NCBI GenBank assembly: GCA_959027945.1
Contig: CAUFRO010000004.1
Coordinates: forward strand, 24,567 to 88,566
DNA: 64,000 nucleotides
Reading direction: 5' to 3'
Source of the DNA: an uncultured Collinsella sp.
GTDB lineage: Bacteria > Actinomycetota > Coriobacteriia > Coriobacteriales > Coriobacteriaceae
Shown: positions 45,317-54,904 of the stretch, piece after piece
How the letters are laid out: the number at the start of each line of letters is the position of its first letter
Position numbering within the stretch: the stretch's first letter is position 1
Position numbers and translations under genes: made by a program
The notes under the pieces: generated by a model
What the model saw: the letters and a program-made list of their open reading frames with translations, nothing else
What the model was told of the DNA's origin: nothing
Database searches by the model: none

Positions 45317-46033
45317 TTAGCGCTTTTTCTTGTTCTTCTTCTGCTTGCGCCGCTTGCCCTTGGTCTCCTGGGGCTTGTCGCCCTGCTTGGCCTCGGCGGC
45401 GGCCTTCTCGGCCTTCATTTTCTTCTTCTTGGTCTCGATGCGGAGTTTTTTGTTGATGCGGGCCTTGAGGAAGGGACCGAACTGCTCGGCATCGCCACGG
45501 ACGAAGGTGTCCTTGGGGATCGTCACGCCCTGGTCGGCGAACATGGCCACAAAGATGCGCTCGCCGTCGAGTACGTGGTCGAGCTTGTCAAACGGGAAGA
45601 ACTGCGACTTGCCGCTCTTGCCCCAAACCATCAGGCCGTCCTCGTTGGCGGCGACGCGGCGATAGCGGCCACCCATGGACTCGTCGGCCTCGACGGCGTC
45701 GATAAAGTCGCGGGCGAGCGTGTGGTGCAGGTTCTTGCTCCACCAGGCCAAAAAGGCGCCGAACACGATCAACACGACGCCGAACTTGATCCAGCTGCCG
45801 CCGGCCACCAGCATGCCGATGCCGATGAGCGCGGCAACTGCCGCGGCGACATACAGCGAGCCGCGACGCCTGGGCGAGGCGACCAGGCGGGCGAAGTCGG
45901 TGACCAGGTCGTTTTCGTACTGGTACTCGTTGAGGTACAGGATGCCGTCATCGGCTGCGGCCTGCTCCTCGAGCGCGACCTCGACCTGGTCGGCTGCTTC
46001 GGAGGGAACGAGGTTGCTCTCTGCGTCTGCCAT
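45317..46033 (-). CDS. Two-helix membrane protein, YcxB-like
   Basis: 238 residues. Two adjacent membrane helices (about 58-100) followed by a YcxB-like soluble domain (RRVAANEDGLMVWG, FFPFDKLDHV, IPKDTFVRGD) and a very Lys-rich tail ending KKNKKKR. The function of this family is unknown. ATG 46033 has AGGAGT. It is divergent from dnaX. Confidence 0.7.
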   Translation of the reverse strand: MADAESNLVPSEAADQVEVALEEQAAADDGILYLNEYQYENDLVTDFARLVASPRRRGSLYVAAAVAALIGIGMLVAGGSWIKFGVVLIVFGAFLAWWSKNLHHTLARDFIDAVEADESMGGRYRRVAANEDGLMVWGKSGKSQFFPFDKLDHVLDGERIFVAMFADQGVTIPKDTFVRGDAEQFGPFLKARINKKLRIETKKKKMKAEKAAAEAKQGDKPQETKGKRRKQKKNKKKR

Positions 46034-46149
46034 GCTCTTTGGACTCCTATCGCGGCGGGCTCGCCGTACGGGTTATTATGGAATGCAGTATGCCGTGCGA
46101 CCGCATGGCCGCCGCGGCAACAAGACTCAGTATACCCGGGGGAGCACCC

Positions 46150-48633
46150 ATGGAATCGTTGTACCGAAAGTATCGCCCGCTCACCTTTGACTCCGTGGTG
46201 GGCCAGCAGCATATCGTCTCGACGCTCGAGCACGCCATCACCGAGGGGCGCCTGTCCCACGCCTACCTGTTCTGCGGACCGCGCGGCACGGGCAAGACCA
46301 CCATGGCGCGCATTCTGGCCAAGGCGCTGCTGTGCCGCAATGCCGAGGCGGCGCGCGCCGAGGGTGCAAGCGGCTGCATGCCCGACGGTACTTGCGAGGA
46401 GTGCGAGCTCATTGCCGAGGGTAACCACCCCGATGTCTACGAGCTCGATGCCGCAAGCCGTACCGGCGTGGACAACGTGCGCGAGGAAATCATCAACTCC
46501 GTCAACTTTGCCCCAGTGCGCGGCAAGTACAAGATTTATATCATCGACGAGGTCCACATGCTCACGACGGCGGCGTTCAACGCGCTGCTCAAGACGCTTG
46601 AGGAGCCGCCGGCACACGTGATCTTTGTGCTGTGCACCACCGACCCGCAAAAGATTCTGGAGACCATCCTCTCGCGCTGCCAGCGTTTCGATTTCCATCG
46701 CATCGGCAACGAGGATATCGAGCGTCGCCTGTCCTACGTGTGCGAGCAGGAGGGCTTCGATTACGACGATGAGGCGCTGGCTATCGTGGCGCGCCATGCC
46801 AAGGGCGGCATGCGCGACGCATTGTCCACGCTGGAGCAGCTGAGCGTCTTTGGCAACGGTTCTGTGCATGCGGACGACGCCCGCTCGCTTTTAGGCGAGG
46901 TTTCGGATCAGATTCTGGGCGAGTTTGCCCGCGCCATCGCCGAGCGTGATGTCGCCGAGCTCTATGGACTGATCCGTGCGCAGGTCGAGGAAGGAAACGA
47001 CCTGCTGGAGCTGACGCGCGACCTGGTGGCGCACGTGCGCGACGTGTATGTTGCCTGCGTTGCCGGTGCCCGTGCCGAGCTGTTTGAGGGCGGCTCCGAG
47101 CAGGCCGAGGCGCTTGCTGCCGAGGCCGCTGCCTTTGGCGAGCATCCTGCCGACCGCCTGGCCCGCGTGCTGACGGTGCTCGACGATGCCGCACTGGAGA
47201 TGAGGGGCGCGAGCGACGTGCGCCTGGTGCTCGAGATTGCCTGCACGCGTCTGGCACGTCCCGAGGCTGATATAACGATTGAGGCATTGGCCGAGCGCGT
47301 GGCACGCCTGGAGGCCATGGTTGCCAATGCCGCGGTGCCGGCGAGCGTGGCTGCTGCTCAGGCCGCCGCGCCTGCAGCATCCGTACCCGCTGCCGCCCAG
47401 CAGCCGACGCTAATTTCGGGCGTCCGTGCTGCTGCTCCGGCGGCATCTGCTACCCCCGCTGATACGTCCGCGCGCCAGGGCGGTATGCCTTGGGACCGTG
47501 GTGCTGCCGCTCCGGCGGCTCAGCCTGCGCCCCGTTCTGCGTCCGTATCGGCTTCCAAGCCTGCAGCGTCTGCACCTCAGTCTGCGCCGGCTCCGACGCC
47601 TCAGCCCGTTGCGGCCCCCGCGCCTGCCACCGCTCCGGCACCTAAGCCCCAGCCCAACACCGCCGCCCAGGTTGCTGCCGCCGGTGCCGCCGAGACCCCC
47701 GCGGTCGAGGATGCCGGTGAGCTCCAGCGCAAATGGGCCGAGGTCGTCGAACGCGTCAAGGCTCGTCAGGCCTCCTACGCAGGGCTTTTGCTCAATGCCC
47801 GCGCCACAGCAGACGACGGCTCCAAGCTCACGGTCTCGTTCCCCGCGGGCTCGACCTTTGCCATCAAGATGCTCGGACGCGCCGACACGCAGTCGGTGGT
47901 CCTGCCGACAGTCAGTGCGGTCTTCGGTCGTCGCACCGTCGACTACGTCCTGGATGGAGGTGGCACGCTGGCTCCTCAACATGAGGAGCATTCTCCATCT
48001 GCACGGGCTGCGGCATCTGCGGACCCGCAACCCGTGTCCTCGGCGGCCCCTGTATCCTCGAGCGCCAGCGCGCCGCAGCAGCAAGCGGCACCGGTAGCGG
48101 CATCGACCCCGTCGGCGCCTAAGCCAGCCGCGCCCAAACAGGCTGCTCCGGTCCCCGCGCCCAAGCCCGCCGCCGCGCCTGCGCCCAAGTCATCCGACCT
48201 GGGCAAAGCCCCCTGGCTGCGCTCCGACAACCCCGCTGGCGCTCCTGCCACGGGCAAGCTCCCGACCGAGCCCGCACCCCGAGCGCCCGAGCGCGCGTCC
48301 GCTCCCAAGGTTCAGCCGTCTGCGCAGTCTGCACCGTGGGAATCCGAGCAGGTGCCCTACGATGACGCCATGGTCGGCGGCTTTGCAGGCGATGCGAGCG
48401 GGGACGATCTGCCTCCGTTCGACGTGCCGGGTGCGACGCCCGCGCCCAAGCCCGCTGCAACTGCCCCCAAAGAGGAGGACGCTCCTGCAGCTCCCTGGGA
48501 GTCCAACCCCGGCGCGGGCAGTCCCTTCGGCCATCAGGGCGCAGCCCCAAGCATCCCGCAGACCGAGGACGAGGCCAAAGCCCTCATCCGCAGCGTCTTC
48601 GGTCAGGCCACCATCTTCAAGCCGGTGGAGTAG
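46150..48633 (+). CDS. dnaX: DNA polymerase III subunit gamma/tau
   Basis: 827 residues. Clamp-loader ATPase: Walker A GPRGTGKTT (Lys49), zinc-site cysteines (C66 to C90 region, SGCMPDGTCEEC), Walker B DEVHML, sensor region and AAA lid. After about residue 380 an exceptionally long Ala/Pro-rich low-complexity tail (about 300 residues) with one folded stretch (about 515-620). No A-rich slippery site for a gamma form was seen. ATG 46150 follows GGGGGAG. Confidence 0.95.
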   Translation: MESLYRKYRPLTFDSVVGQQHIVSTLEHAITEGRLSHAYLFCGPRGTGKTTMARILAKALLCRNAEAARAEGASGCMPDGTCEECELIAEGNHPDVYELDAASRTGVDNVREEIINSVNFAPVRGKYKIYIIDEVHMLTTAAFNALLKTLEEPPAHVIFVLCTTDPQKILETILSRCQRFDFHRIGNEDIERRLSYVCEQEGFDYDDEALAIVARHAKGGMRDALSTLEQLSVFGNGSVHADDARSLLGEVSDQILGEFARAIAERDVAELYGLIRAQVEEGNDLLELTRDLVAHVRDVYVACVAGARAELFEGGSEQAEALAAEAAAFGEHPADRLARVLTVLDDAALEMRGASDVRLVLEIACTRLARPEADITIEALAERVARLEAMVANAAVPASVAAAQAAAPAASVPAAAQQPTLISGVRAAAPAASATPADTSARQGGMPWDRGAAAPAAQPAPRSASVSASKPAASAPQSAPAPTPQPVAAPAPATAPAPKPQPNTAAQVAAAGAAETPAVEDAGELQRKWAEVVERVKARQASYAGLLLNARATADDGSKLTVSFPAGSTFAIKMLGRADTQSVVLPTVSAVFGRRTVDYVLDGGGTLAPQHEEHSPSARAAASADPQPVSSAAPVSSSASAPQQQAAPVAASTPSAPKPAAPKQAAPVPAPKPAAAPAPKSSDLGKAPWLRSDNPAGAPATGKLPTEPAPRAPERASAPKVQPSAQSAPWESEQVPYDDAMVGGFAGDASGDDLPPFDVPGATPAPKPAATAPKEEDAPAAPWESNPGAGSPFGHQGAAPSIPQTEDEAKALIRSVFGQATIFKPVE

Positions 48634-48687
48634 CTGTACAGGCGGGTATACTGCTCAAGAAGAGACGTCTTTGAACGGAGCGAGCTT

Positions 48688-48948
48688 ATGATGTGGGAAT
48701 ATGTCCGCCTTGAGGACGATACGCAAGTTTCGTATTCCGAAGTCCGTGAGGACAATACGGTGAAGGTCGTTGTGGAGCGCCCACGCGATTGGGGTTTTGA
48801 CACGGCGGAGTGCATCTTGCCGGCATTCAATTGGGTGTCGCACGAGGGCTTTAGCGAAGCAGACCTCAAAGAACTCGATGATTTTGTACGCAACAACGCC
48901 CCGCTCATCCTACGTTTTGCCTACGAAGGCGGCCGAGTCTATGCCTAA
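48688..48948 (+). CDS. Small conserved-looking hypothetical protein
   Basis: 86 residues, acidic, starting MMWEYVRLEDDTQVSYSEV and ending GGRVYA; no membrane segment, no Cys-pair motif. A GGAG lies upstream of the ATG. Codon use matches the host, so it is probably real, but I recognise no family. Confidence 0.65.
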   Translation: MMWEYVRLEDDTQVSYSEVREDNTVKVVVERPRDWGFDTAECILPAFNWVSHEGFSEADLKELDDFVRNNAPLILRFAYEGGRVYA

Positions 48949-48977
48949 TGCCTAGTCTGTTTCGACTTGGCCATATA

Positions 48978-49445
48978 TCACTTTCTTTTGTCCGGGCGCA
49001 TCTGTATTTCGGACATGTGCAGCGTGGTGCCGCGTATATCGCATTCGAGCAGACAGGTACGTGACGGTCGGCCTAGGATGCTGAGGTCGATACGATACGT
49101 CGCATGGCTGTCCGTGTGCTCGACTTGCTCGGCGTTGACGGTTGCTCCGATTGTCAAGAAAGCGCCTAGTTCGGCATCGACAATCTTGGAGTCCTTTATC
49201 TTGACCTTGAACTCTTGGTAGAGGGACGGGCTGTTGTAGTAAATGGTTCGAGTTCCGTCGGTGCACTCATCGGTCGCTTCCCATTTGACGATGGGCTGGT
49301 CCGAGCTGGCTATCAGTAGTTCTGCTCCAAAGGCTATAGCATGGGTGATGACAACCAGCAATGCCCAGCCGACAAAGAGATAGAGAACCACATATGCAAC
49401 GGGGTGTTTTGAGCGGATGTTTTGGAGCGCGTCGGGGGCATTCAT
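48978..49445 (-). CDS. Single-pass membrane protein, unknown
   Basis: 155 residues. One membrane segment (about 17-42), then an extracytoplasmic domain with three Cys (TDECTD, RTCLLEC) in a beta-rich context. GGAGG precedes the ATG. It resembles the orphan anchored proteins at 2001 and 2865 in design. Function unknown. Confidence 0.7.
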   Translation of the reverse strand: MNAPDALQNIRSKHPVAYVVLYLFVGWALLVVITHAIAFGAELLIASSDQPIVKWEATDECTDGTRTIYYNSPSLYQEFKVKIKDSKIVDAELGAFLTIGATVNAEQVEHTDSHATYRIDLSILGRPSRTCLLECDIRGTTLHMSEIQMRPDKRK

Positions 49446-49784
49446 GGGGCACCTCCAAATTGCAATCTATGACAATCAAATTATACCCTGCCGCCATGTG
49501 CTCCGCCTCGAGCAGCGGTTTGGCATTTAGCTATTTAGTGGCACACATGAAATGCCGGATTCGGCTCTACTAGATTGAGTATGCGATATTATGCAACCTT
49601 GCATAATTCGGCCTTGCATAATCTTTGCGCGTGGTTTGTATTGGAGGACATGTATATCGACTGAGGTAGTGTGTCCGCCCCGCTCTCTCGCCGCGCGCCG
49701 TGGTACGATTTTTGAGTTTGAAAGTCCCGCCGTGCTCCGGCTGCCCTTGCAGCTCGGCGTGCGGCCGCACGTAAAGGAGCCATC
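49446..49784 (+). promoter_or_regulatory. Intergenic region upstream of ybaB with a palindromic site
   Basis: 339 bases without a gene. ATTATGCAA (49588-49596) and TTGCATAAT (49599-49607) form a near-continuous palindrome, and TTGCATAAT recurs at 49614-49622. It may be an operator. No SRP RNA, often found between dnaX and ybaB, was detected. Confidence 0.4.
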
Positions 49785-50105
49785 ATGGCCGGTATGAACA
49801 TGCAGCAGATGATGAAGCAGGCTCGCAAGATGCAGGAGCAGCTTGCCGCCGCGCAGGAGAACCTCAAGTCCCAGACCGTCGACGCCTCTGCCGGCGGCGG
49901 CATGGTCAAGGTGACCGTTAACGGCGAGATGGAGCTCGTCAACCTCACCATCGATCCCGATGCCCTCGATCCCGAGGACGTCGATATGCTGCAGGACATG
50001 ATCATGGCTGCCGTCAACGAGGCCGTCCGCGGCGTCAACGAGCTCGCCAACAAGCAGATGGGCGCCATCACCGGCGGCCTCAACATCCCGGGCATGCCGT
50101 TCTAA
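49785..50105 (+). CDS. ybaB: YbaB/EbfC nucleoid-associated protein
   Basis: 106 residues. Small dimeric DNA-binding protein; N-terminal helix rich in Met/Gln/Lys (QQMMKQARKMQEQL), core TVNGEMELVNLTIDP. Usual partner of recR, which starts 14 bases later. AAAGGAG precedes the ATG. Confidence 0.95.
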   Translation: MAGMNMQQMMKQARKMQEQLAAAQENLKSQTVDASAGGGMVKVTVNGEMELVNLTIDPDALDPEDVDMLQDMIMAAVNEAVRGVNELANKQMGAITGGLNIPGMPF

Positions 50106-50118
50106 GACACACATATAT

Positions 50119-50715
50119 ATGAGTGCGAATCACAGTCTGCAAAAACTGCTCGATGAGCTGGGCCGTCTGCCGGGCATTGGTCCCAAGTCGGCCCAGCGCA
50201 TCGCCTATTACCTGCTCGAGGCCGATGCCGAGGAGGCCCGCCGCCTGGCCGAGGCCATCCTGGAGGTCAAGCAGGAGGTCCACTTTTGCAGCCGTTGCTT
50301 TAACTACGCCACGGCCGACGAGTGCTCCATTTGCCAGGATTCGATGCGTGATACCACTCGCATTTGCGTGGTGGGCGAGCCGCGCGATGTCCAGGCGATT
50401 GAGCGCACGGGCAGCTACCACGGCCTCTACCACGTATTGGGCGGCGTGATCAGTCCCATGGACAAGATTGGCCCCGAGCAGCTGCACATTCGAGAGCTGC
50501 TGGCACGCTTGGGCCACGAGGACATCCACGAGGTCATCATCGCCACCAACCCCAATATTGAGGGCGAGACCACGGCGAGCTATCTGGCCCGCACTATCAA
50601 GCCGCTGGGCGTCGAGGTATCGCGTCTGGCGAGCGGCCTGCCCGTGGGCGGCGACCTGGAGTATGCCGACGAGCTTACGCTTGGCCGCGCCATCGAGGCC
50701 CGTCGCGCGATCTAG
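50119..50715 (+). CDS. recR: Recombination protein RecR
   Basis: 198 residues. Acts with RecO/RecF to load RecA at gaps. N-terminal helix-hairpin-helix (LGRLPGIGPKSAQRIA), zinc finger CSRC-N-CSIC, Toprim domain beginning CVVGEPRD with ATNPNIEGETTA and a C-terminal Walker-B-like part. No ribosome site is visible before ATG 50119, so translation is probably coupled to ybaB. Confidence 0.96.
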   Translation: MSANHSLQKLLDELGRLPGIGPKSAQRIAYYLLEADAEEARRLAEAILEVKQEVHFCSRCFNYATADECSICQDSMRDTTRICVVGEPRDVQAIERTGSYHGLYHVLGGVISPMDKIGPEQLHIRELLARLGHEDIHEVIIATNPNIEGETTASYLARTIKPLGVEVSRLASGLPVGGDLEYADELTLGRAIEARRAI

Positions 50716-50918
50716 TTGCCGGGTGCGCCGTGTCATGGCCCGTCGGCCTGTCGCACGGGGTGCTCATAATTGGGCTTTCGTTCGTGGGTTTGTTGTGCAA
50801 CAAAGATACTTCGCATCCGCTTATCGCATGGATGCTTCCGCTTGCATCCTAAATTTGCCCATTCGTTGCGCAACCTTTTGGGTTCGCTGATACACTCAAC
50901 CATGGATTTGAATGAATG

Positions 50919-50942
50919 CGCCGCCCCGAGCGGCGTGTTTTT
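50919..50942 (+). terminator. Terminator or attenuator before the second kinase operon
   Basis: CGCCGC/GCGGCG stem (50919-50924, 50930-50935) followed by TGTTTTT, only a few bases before the ribosome site GGAGGAGA of the next gene. The position suggests attenuation of that operon. The rest of 50716-50957 shows no gene. Confidence 0.5.
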
Positions 50943-50957
50943 GTTGGAGGAGAGCGC

Positions 50958-51863
50958 ATGCGACCCGGTGGCACTCAGACAAAGCGCGGCACCGCGGTGC
51001 GCATGCGACGCCGACTGGGCTTGGCGCCGCGAGCGTACGCGCTGCTGTCTTGCTCGCTGGTACTGGTCGTGGCCGGTGTTTCTGCCTACGGCATGACCGT
51101 GCCGTCTATGGTGCAGGCGCACGCCGCGCGCGAGGCGCATGTGGGAAGCAAGGCGAAAAGCGACCTGGGAACTACAACCGGATATGCCTGGGCGAGCGTG
51201 GTCGCACACGTTGTGTTTGGCGTTGACGACGCAGATGGCGCCGAGGCTCCGGACAACGAGGTTGCGCTGCCAAACGGCAAGACCATCGTGCTCACCAACA
51301 CCAAGATCATCGATCGGTTGTCCAACAATAGCGTGGCGGCAACGGTGAATAAGGTCGAGCAGCAGAAGGAACAGGACGCCCAGCAGTCCGGAAAGCCCGG
51401 TAGCTCGGATACTTCTGGCTCCGGCTCGGATTCGCCGAGTTCGGGCGGCGGTTCTGGGTCGGGTTCCTCTGTCGGAGGGTCTGGAAATGGCGCCTCGACG
51501 GGCGGCAACGCTGACAACGATGCAAACTCCGGTGGCCTTTCCGCTGCTGAGGAAGAGAGCATTCACAGCTGGCTCGTGACTAAGTACAACATGCTCGACG
51601 GCTACGTTTCTCGTGCCAATGAAGTGGTCTCGACCTATAACTCTACAGGGGATCCCAGGCCGTGCGACAGCTTGGTCGGGGAGATGTTTGTCATCCGCGC
51701 CGAGTTCGGTCGTCAGACATTCTCGCCCCGGTCAAAGTGGTATCAGCAGTATGCCAATCTGTGGGGCTGTTACACCAACCTATGTCAATGGGTCGGCCAT
51801 TACGGCGATGATGACGTCGCGCTCGGTAACTTCAACAATAACGTGGCGGCGCTTGCCCTATGA
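50958..51863 (+). CDS. Anchored extracytoplasmic protein linked to a kinase operon
   Basis: 301 residues. N-terminal anchor (about 24-47), a region of about 75 residues, a Ser/Gly/Asn-rich low-complexity linker (about 135-185), and a C-terminal helical domain with four Cys (PRPCDS, LWGCYTNLCQW). No enzyme motif was seen. ATG 50958 follows GGAGGAGA. The stop overlaps the start of the kinase gene, so it is probably a surface protein in the same signalling system. Confidence 0.75.
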   Translation: MRPGGTQTKRGTAVRMRRRLGLAPRAYALLSCSLVLVVAGVSAYGMTVPSMVQAHAAREAHVGSKAKSDLGTTTGYAWASVVAHVVFGVDDADGAEAPDNEVALPNGKTIVLTNTKIIDRLSNNSVAATVNKVEQQKEQDAQQSGKPGSSDTSGSGSDSPSSGGGSGSGSSVGGSGNGASTGGNADNDANSGGLSAAEEESIHSWLVTKYNMLDGYVSRANEVVSTYNSTGDPRPCDSLVGEMFVIRAEFGRQTFSPRSKWYQQYANLWGCYTNLCQWVGHYGDDDVALGNFNNNVAALAL

Positions 51864-53704
51864 TGACCGATCTTGCATCCACCACACCACAATCGCTCGG
51901 TCGCGATCCCATGGTCGGCCTGCGCCTGGCGCGTGTCGACGGGTTTGAGCCGGCCATTGCGCTCGGTCAGGACGAACTGCCTGCCTATCTGCGTCGTTTT
52001 ACGATACTGTTTGCCGACGATGCCACCATGCGCCGTGGCGGTATCGGCCGCGTGACGCGTGCCGTCAACGCCCAGGGTGAGGCCGTAGCACTCAAACAGC
52101 TCATCTTGCCGACGCGCGATGAGTTTGACGACGATGCCGCCCATGAGGCGCTGGTCGCCAAGTTCAAGGCGGCGTTTCGCGAGGAATATGAATGCCACCG
52201 TGCCCTTTCGGGCCTCAAGGGCTTTCCCCGCCTCTATGGCTGGGGCGAGGTCGACGGTGTGCCTGCAATTGTCATGGAATGGGTCGAGGGCGAGACGCTT
52301 GCCCGCTTGCGTTCGCGACTTGCCGTGGACGATGCCGGACGCCTGTCGCCGCTTGTGGCGGCGCGTCTGGGTCGCGACCTGTTCGATCTGCTCTGCCGTA
52401 TGAGCCTGGTGGGCGAGGGCTTTGTCCATCGCGATATCTCGCCCGCTAATATTATGGTGCGCACGGCGCGTCTACCGCTTGACCGGCAGCTTGCCGAGGG
52501 CACCTTTGACCTGTGCCTGATCGACTTTGGCTCGTCGCTGGCGCTTGAGCCTGCGTCGGCCGTGGCCGGTACCGGCGGCAAGGCGTCGTTTACGGAGCGT
52601 TATGCCACGCTGCGTCGCGCGACGGTTGCCTATGCCCCGCCCGAGATGCTCACCGACGATATTCCCGACCTGCGCGCTTTGCGTATGTCGCCGGCGATTG
52701 ACGTCTATGCCGCGGCAAGCACGGTTTACGAGCTCATTGCCGGCGCCGCGCCATACGAAGCCGCACCGAGCACTTCGGGCACCTCGGGTTCGCGCAAAAA
52801 GACGCGCGACATCGCCAGCCCCTATCGTCTCAAGATGGACACGCTGCCCGACTATCCCATTGGTGCCCATGCGCCCGGTTGCGATTTGGCTCAGCTGCTT
52901 CGTCGTGAGCCCGATGTGGCGCTCGCTGCGGCCGAGCAGGCCCAGCAGCTGGGGCTTGAGCCGGATTCCGAGGAGCTACGCGATGCGCTGGCGTTTGTCG
53001 ATGCCCAGCTGTTCGACGTGGTGATGGCCTGTCTGTCCAGCCATCAAAAAGATCGTCCCGAGCCGGCGGCGGTCGAGGCGGCGCTCTCGGCGTTTTGTGA
53101 CCACTATGCGCAAAATGTCGGTCGTTCGCTCCGCGGCGAGCCGCTCACGCCGTGCCCCATGGATGCGTCTGGCCGCGCGGTTCGTCGCGCGCTGATGATC
53201 GGTGCGGCGGTCGTTTGCAGCGTGGTTTGGGCTGTGGTCGTGGTTTCGGCCGCGCTGCTGGCGTCGGGCGCTCGCGTGACGGCGATTTTGGGATCGCTCG
53301 TGTGGTCTGGGTCGCTACCGGGTATTATTGCCGCACTGGCTTTGGCGCTGCCAGGCATAGCCGGCGTTGCCGCGGGGGCACTTGCGCGCAATCGGCGCTC
53401 GGGGTTCCTGCAGGGTGTGCTTGCGCTTTCTGCCTGCGAGGTTCCGGTGCTGGTTGTGGCTGCATGTAGCGTATTTTCCCAACGCGCCGTGATGGGCGGC
53501 CTTGTTGCCGCTCTGGTTGCAACCTATACGCTTACGTGGTTTTTGCTTGCGATGGGCTTTGCCTTTGAACTTCCCGTTTCGGCACCGCGACGCACAAAAG
53601 CCCAGATGGCGACTCCGCTTGCCGGTGGAGCCGCAGCTGCCCGTACTTTTGGCGGACCTGTCGAAGTATCGTCCGATTCTATTTCTACGACCAAGGAGGC
53701 CTAG
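51860..53704 (+). CDS. Ser/Thr protein kinase with membrane C-terminus
   Basis: 614 residues. Kinase domain (about 55-400) with VALKQLIL, EWVEGETLARL, catalytic HRDISPANIMV and LIDFGSS; unusually long insertions lie around the activation segment, and the P-loop is degenerate. About four membrane helices (about 440-570) and an Ala-rich tail. It shares the design of the kinase at 43319 (N-terminal kinase, polytopic C-terminus). Middle gene of a three-gene operon (anchored protein, kinase, FHA protein). Confidence 0.85.
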   Translation: MMTDLASTTPQSLGRDPMVGLRLARVDGFEPAIALGQDELPAYLRRFTILFADDATMRRGGIGRVTRAVNAQGEAVALKQLILPTRDEFDDDAAHEALVAKFKAAFREEYECHRALSGLKGFPRLYGWGEVDGVPAIVMEWVEGETLARLRSRLAVDDAGRLSPLVAARLGRDLFDLLCRMSLVGEGFVHRDISPANIMVRTARLPLDRQLAEGTFDLCLIDFGSSLALEPASAVAGTGGKASFTERYATLRRATVAYAPPEMLTDDIPDLRALRMSPAIDVYAAASTVYELIAGAAPYEAAPSTSGTSGSRKKTRDIASPYRLKMDTLPDYPIGAHAPGCDLAQLLRREPDVALAAAEQAQQLGLEPDSEELRDALAFVDAQLFDVVMACLSSHQKDRPEPAAVEAALSAFCDHYAQNVGRSLRGEPLTPCPMDASGRAVRRALMIGAAVVCSVVWAVVVVSAALLASGARVTAILGSLVWSGSLPGIIAALALALPGIAGVAAGALARNRRSGFLQGVLALSACEVPVLVVAACSVFSQRAVMGGLVAALVATYTLTWFLLAMGFAFELPVSAPRRTKAQMATPLAGGAAAARTFGGPVEVSSDSISTTKEA

Positions 53705-53707
53705 GTC

Positions 53708-54646
53708 ATGGCATCTCAAGTTGAGCTCACCCCATGCGGGGCCATGTTTGACATCTTTAAGCGCGCGGCGCATCTGAGCCATATCGAGCTGTGCGGCTTG
53801 GTGCTTTCGTCCCGTCCGCTCGCCGACGGCCGCAGCCCGCAGAGCCGAGCCGCCGATCGCTCTTGGGTTTCCCGCTTTATCGTTCGCGCGCCGGTCGGCA
53901 CGCTTCAGCAGCGCTACTTTGCCGAATACGGTACCTCGGCTGCGCGTATTATGTCGCAACTGGCCCTGCGCCAGCGCAATCCCATGGACTCCACGGCTGT
54001 GATCAATATGGTGTGCGGTCCTGCAGGTGAACCGATGGTACGCGCGCTCGAAGAGTGCCACCAGGACACGAATCTCTATCGCAACGCGCTCGATCGCCTG
54101 TCCCAGGCGGCGGAACTCATGCCCGCCGAGCGCGCCGAGGCCGTGCTGGTGCTGTTTGTCGCCGTCGGTTGTTCGGCGGATGTGCGGTCCTCGGTGAACT
54201 ATGCCATCGACTACGCGCACGCGACCTGTGGCGGAGGCACCTCCACGCCGCGTTCGCTTGGCATGTCGATGACCGCGGGCGAACGCGAACCCGCCCCGGC
54301 GCACCCCTTGGGCTTGCTGCGCGTACAAAACAGTTTTGTCGTGAGCGCCCCGCGCTGGATTCAGCCGAGTGAGCAGGGTGTTGAGATTGGCGCGCTGGCC
54401 ACTGGTGAGGGCGATATTACCGACGTCGGCGACGATGTCTCGGCCCGCCATGCCCATATCTGGTGCGATGCTCAAAATATCTGGCACGTCGAGGACTTGT
54501 CGTCCACCAACGGAACCGTGGTGGTAAACGGGGCCACGCGCGTCTGCATTCAGGTCGAGCCCGGCCGTTCCGCCCAACTCAATCCCGGCGACGAGCTCAA
54601 GCTCGGCGAATCCACTACCTACGCCATCCTCTTCGGTGCTCTCTAG
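53708..54646 (+). CDS. FHA-domain protein
   Basis: 312 residues. N-terminal domain of about 200 residues of unknown fold, then a C-terminal FHA domain (about 225-310) with VSARHAHIW, LSSTNGTVVV and NPGDELKLGE. It is a probable phospho-target reader for the adjacent kinase. AAGGAGG lies upstream of ATG 53708. A diverged copy of its last third lies at 63509, on the far side of the accessory island. Confidence 0.9.
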   Translation: MASQVELTPCGAMFDIFKRAAHLSHIELCGLVLSSRPLADGRSPQSRAADRSWVSRFIVRAPVGTLQQRYFAEYGTSAARIMSQLALRQRNPMDSTAVINMVCGPAGEPMVRALEECHQDTNLYRNALDRLSQAAELMPAERAEAVLVLFVAVGCSADVRSSVNYAIDYAHATCGGGTSTPRSLGMSMTAGEREPAPAHPLGLLRVQNSFVVSAPRWIQPSEQGVEIGALATGEGDITDVGDDVSARHAHIWCDAQNIWHVEDLSSTNGTVVVNGATRVCIQVEPGRSAQLNPGDELKLGESTTYAILFGAL

Positions 54647-54678
54647 CCGGCAGATGGGGACGTTTCTTTTCTGCCGGC
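54646..54678 (+). terminator. Hairpin/terminator of the kinase-FHA operon
   Basis: Perfect 8-bp arms GCCGGCAG and CTGCCGGC. The loop carries AGATGGGGACGTTTCTTTT, a sequence repeated at 63943 after the FHA fragment. Confidence 0.6.
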
Positions 54679-54904
54679 ACTTGGGGACACTCCTCGGCGC
54701 GCCAGAGCCAGTCGCCTGGGGATGGAGAGGCCATTTTGGCCCTTGGCGGTCAGTCGGGGCGAAACTAGAAGATCTTTCCGATTCGCGGCTGTTCATGCTT
54801 GTAGAGCATCTAAAACAATAGGATGTTATTCTGGAATATGCCGGGTGCGTGAACTTGCCTGTCTTAGCCTTAATAAGGTATAGGGGAGTTTGGCTCAGGG
54901 GTTC

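Noticed and set aside
49446..49784. SRP RNA (ffs) between dnaX and ybaB.
   Set aside because: The conserved GGAA tetraloop hairpin and its flanking bases are absent.
50119..50715. Missing ribosome site before recR as a sign of a wrong start.
   Set aside because: The protein start matches the family; coupling to ybaB 14 bases upstream explains it.
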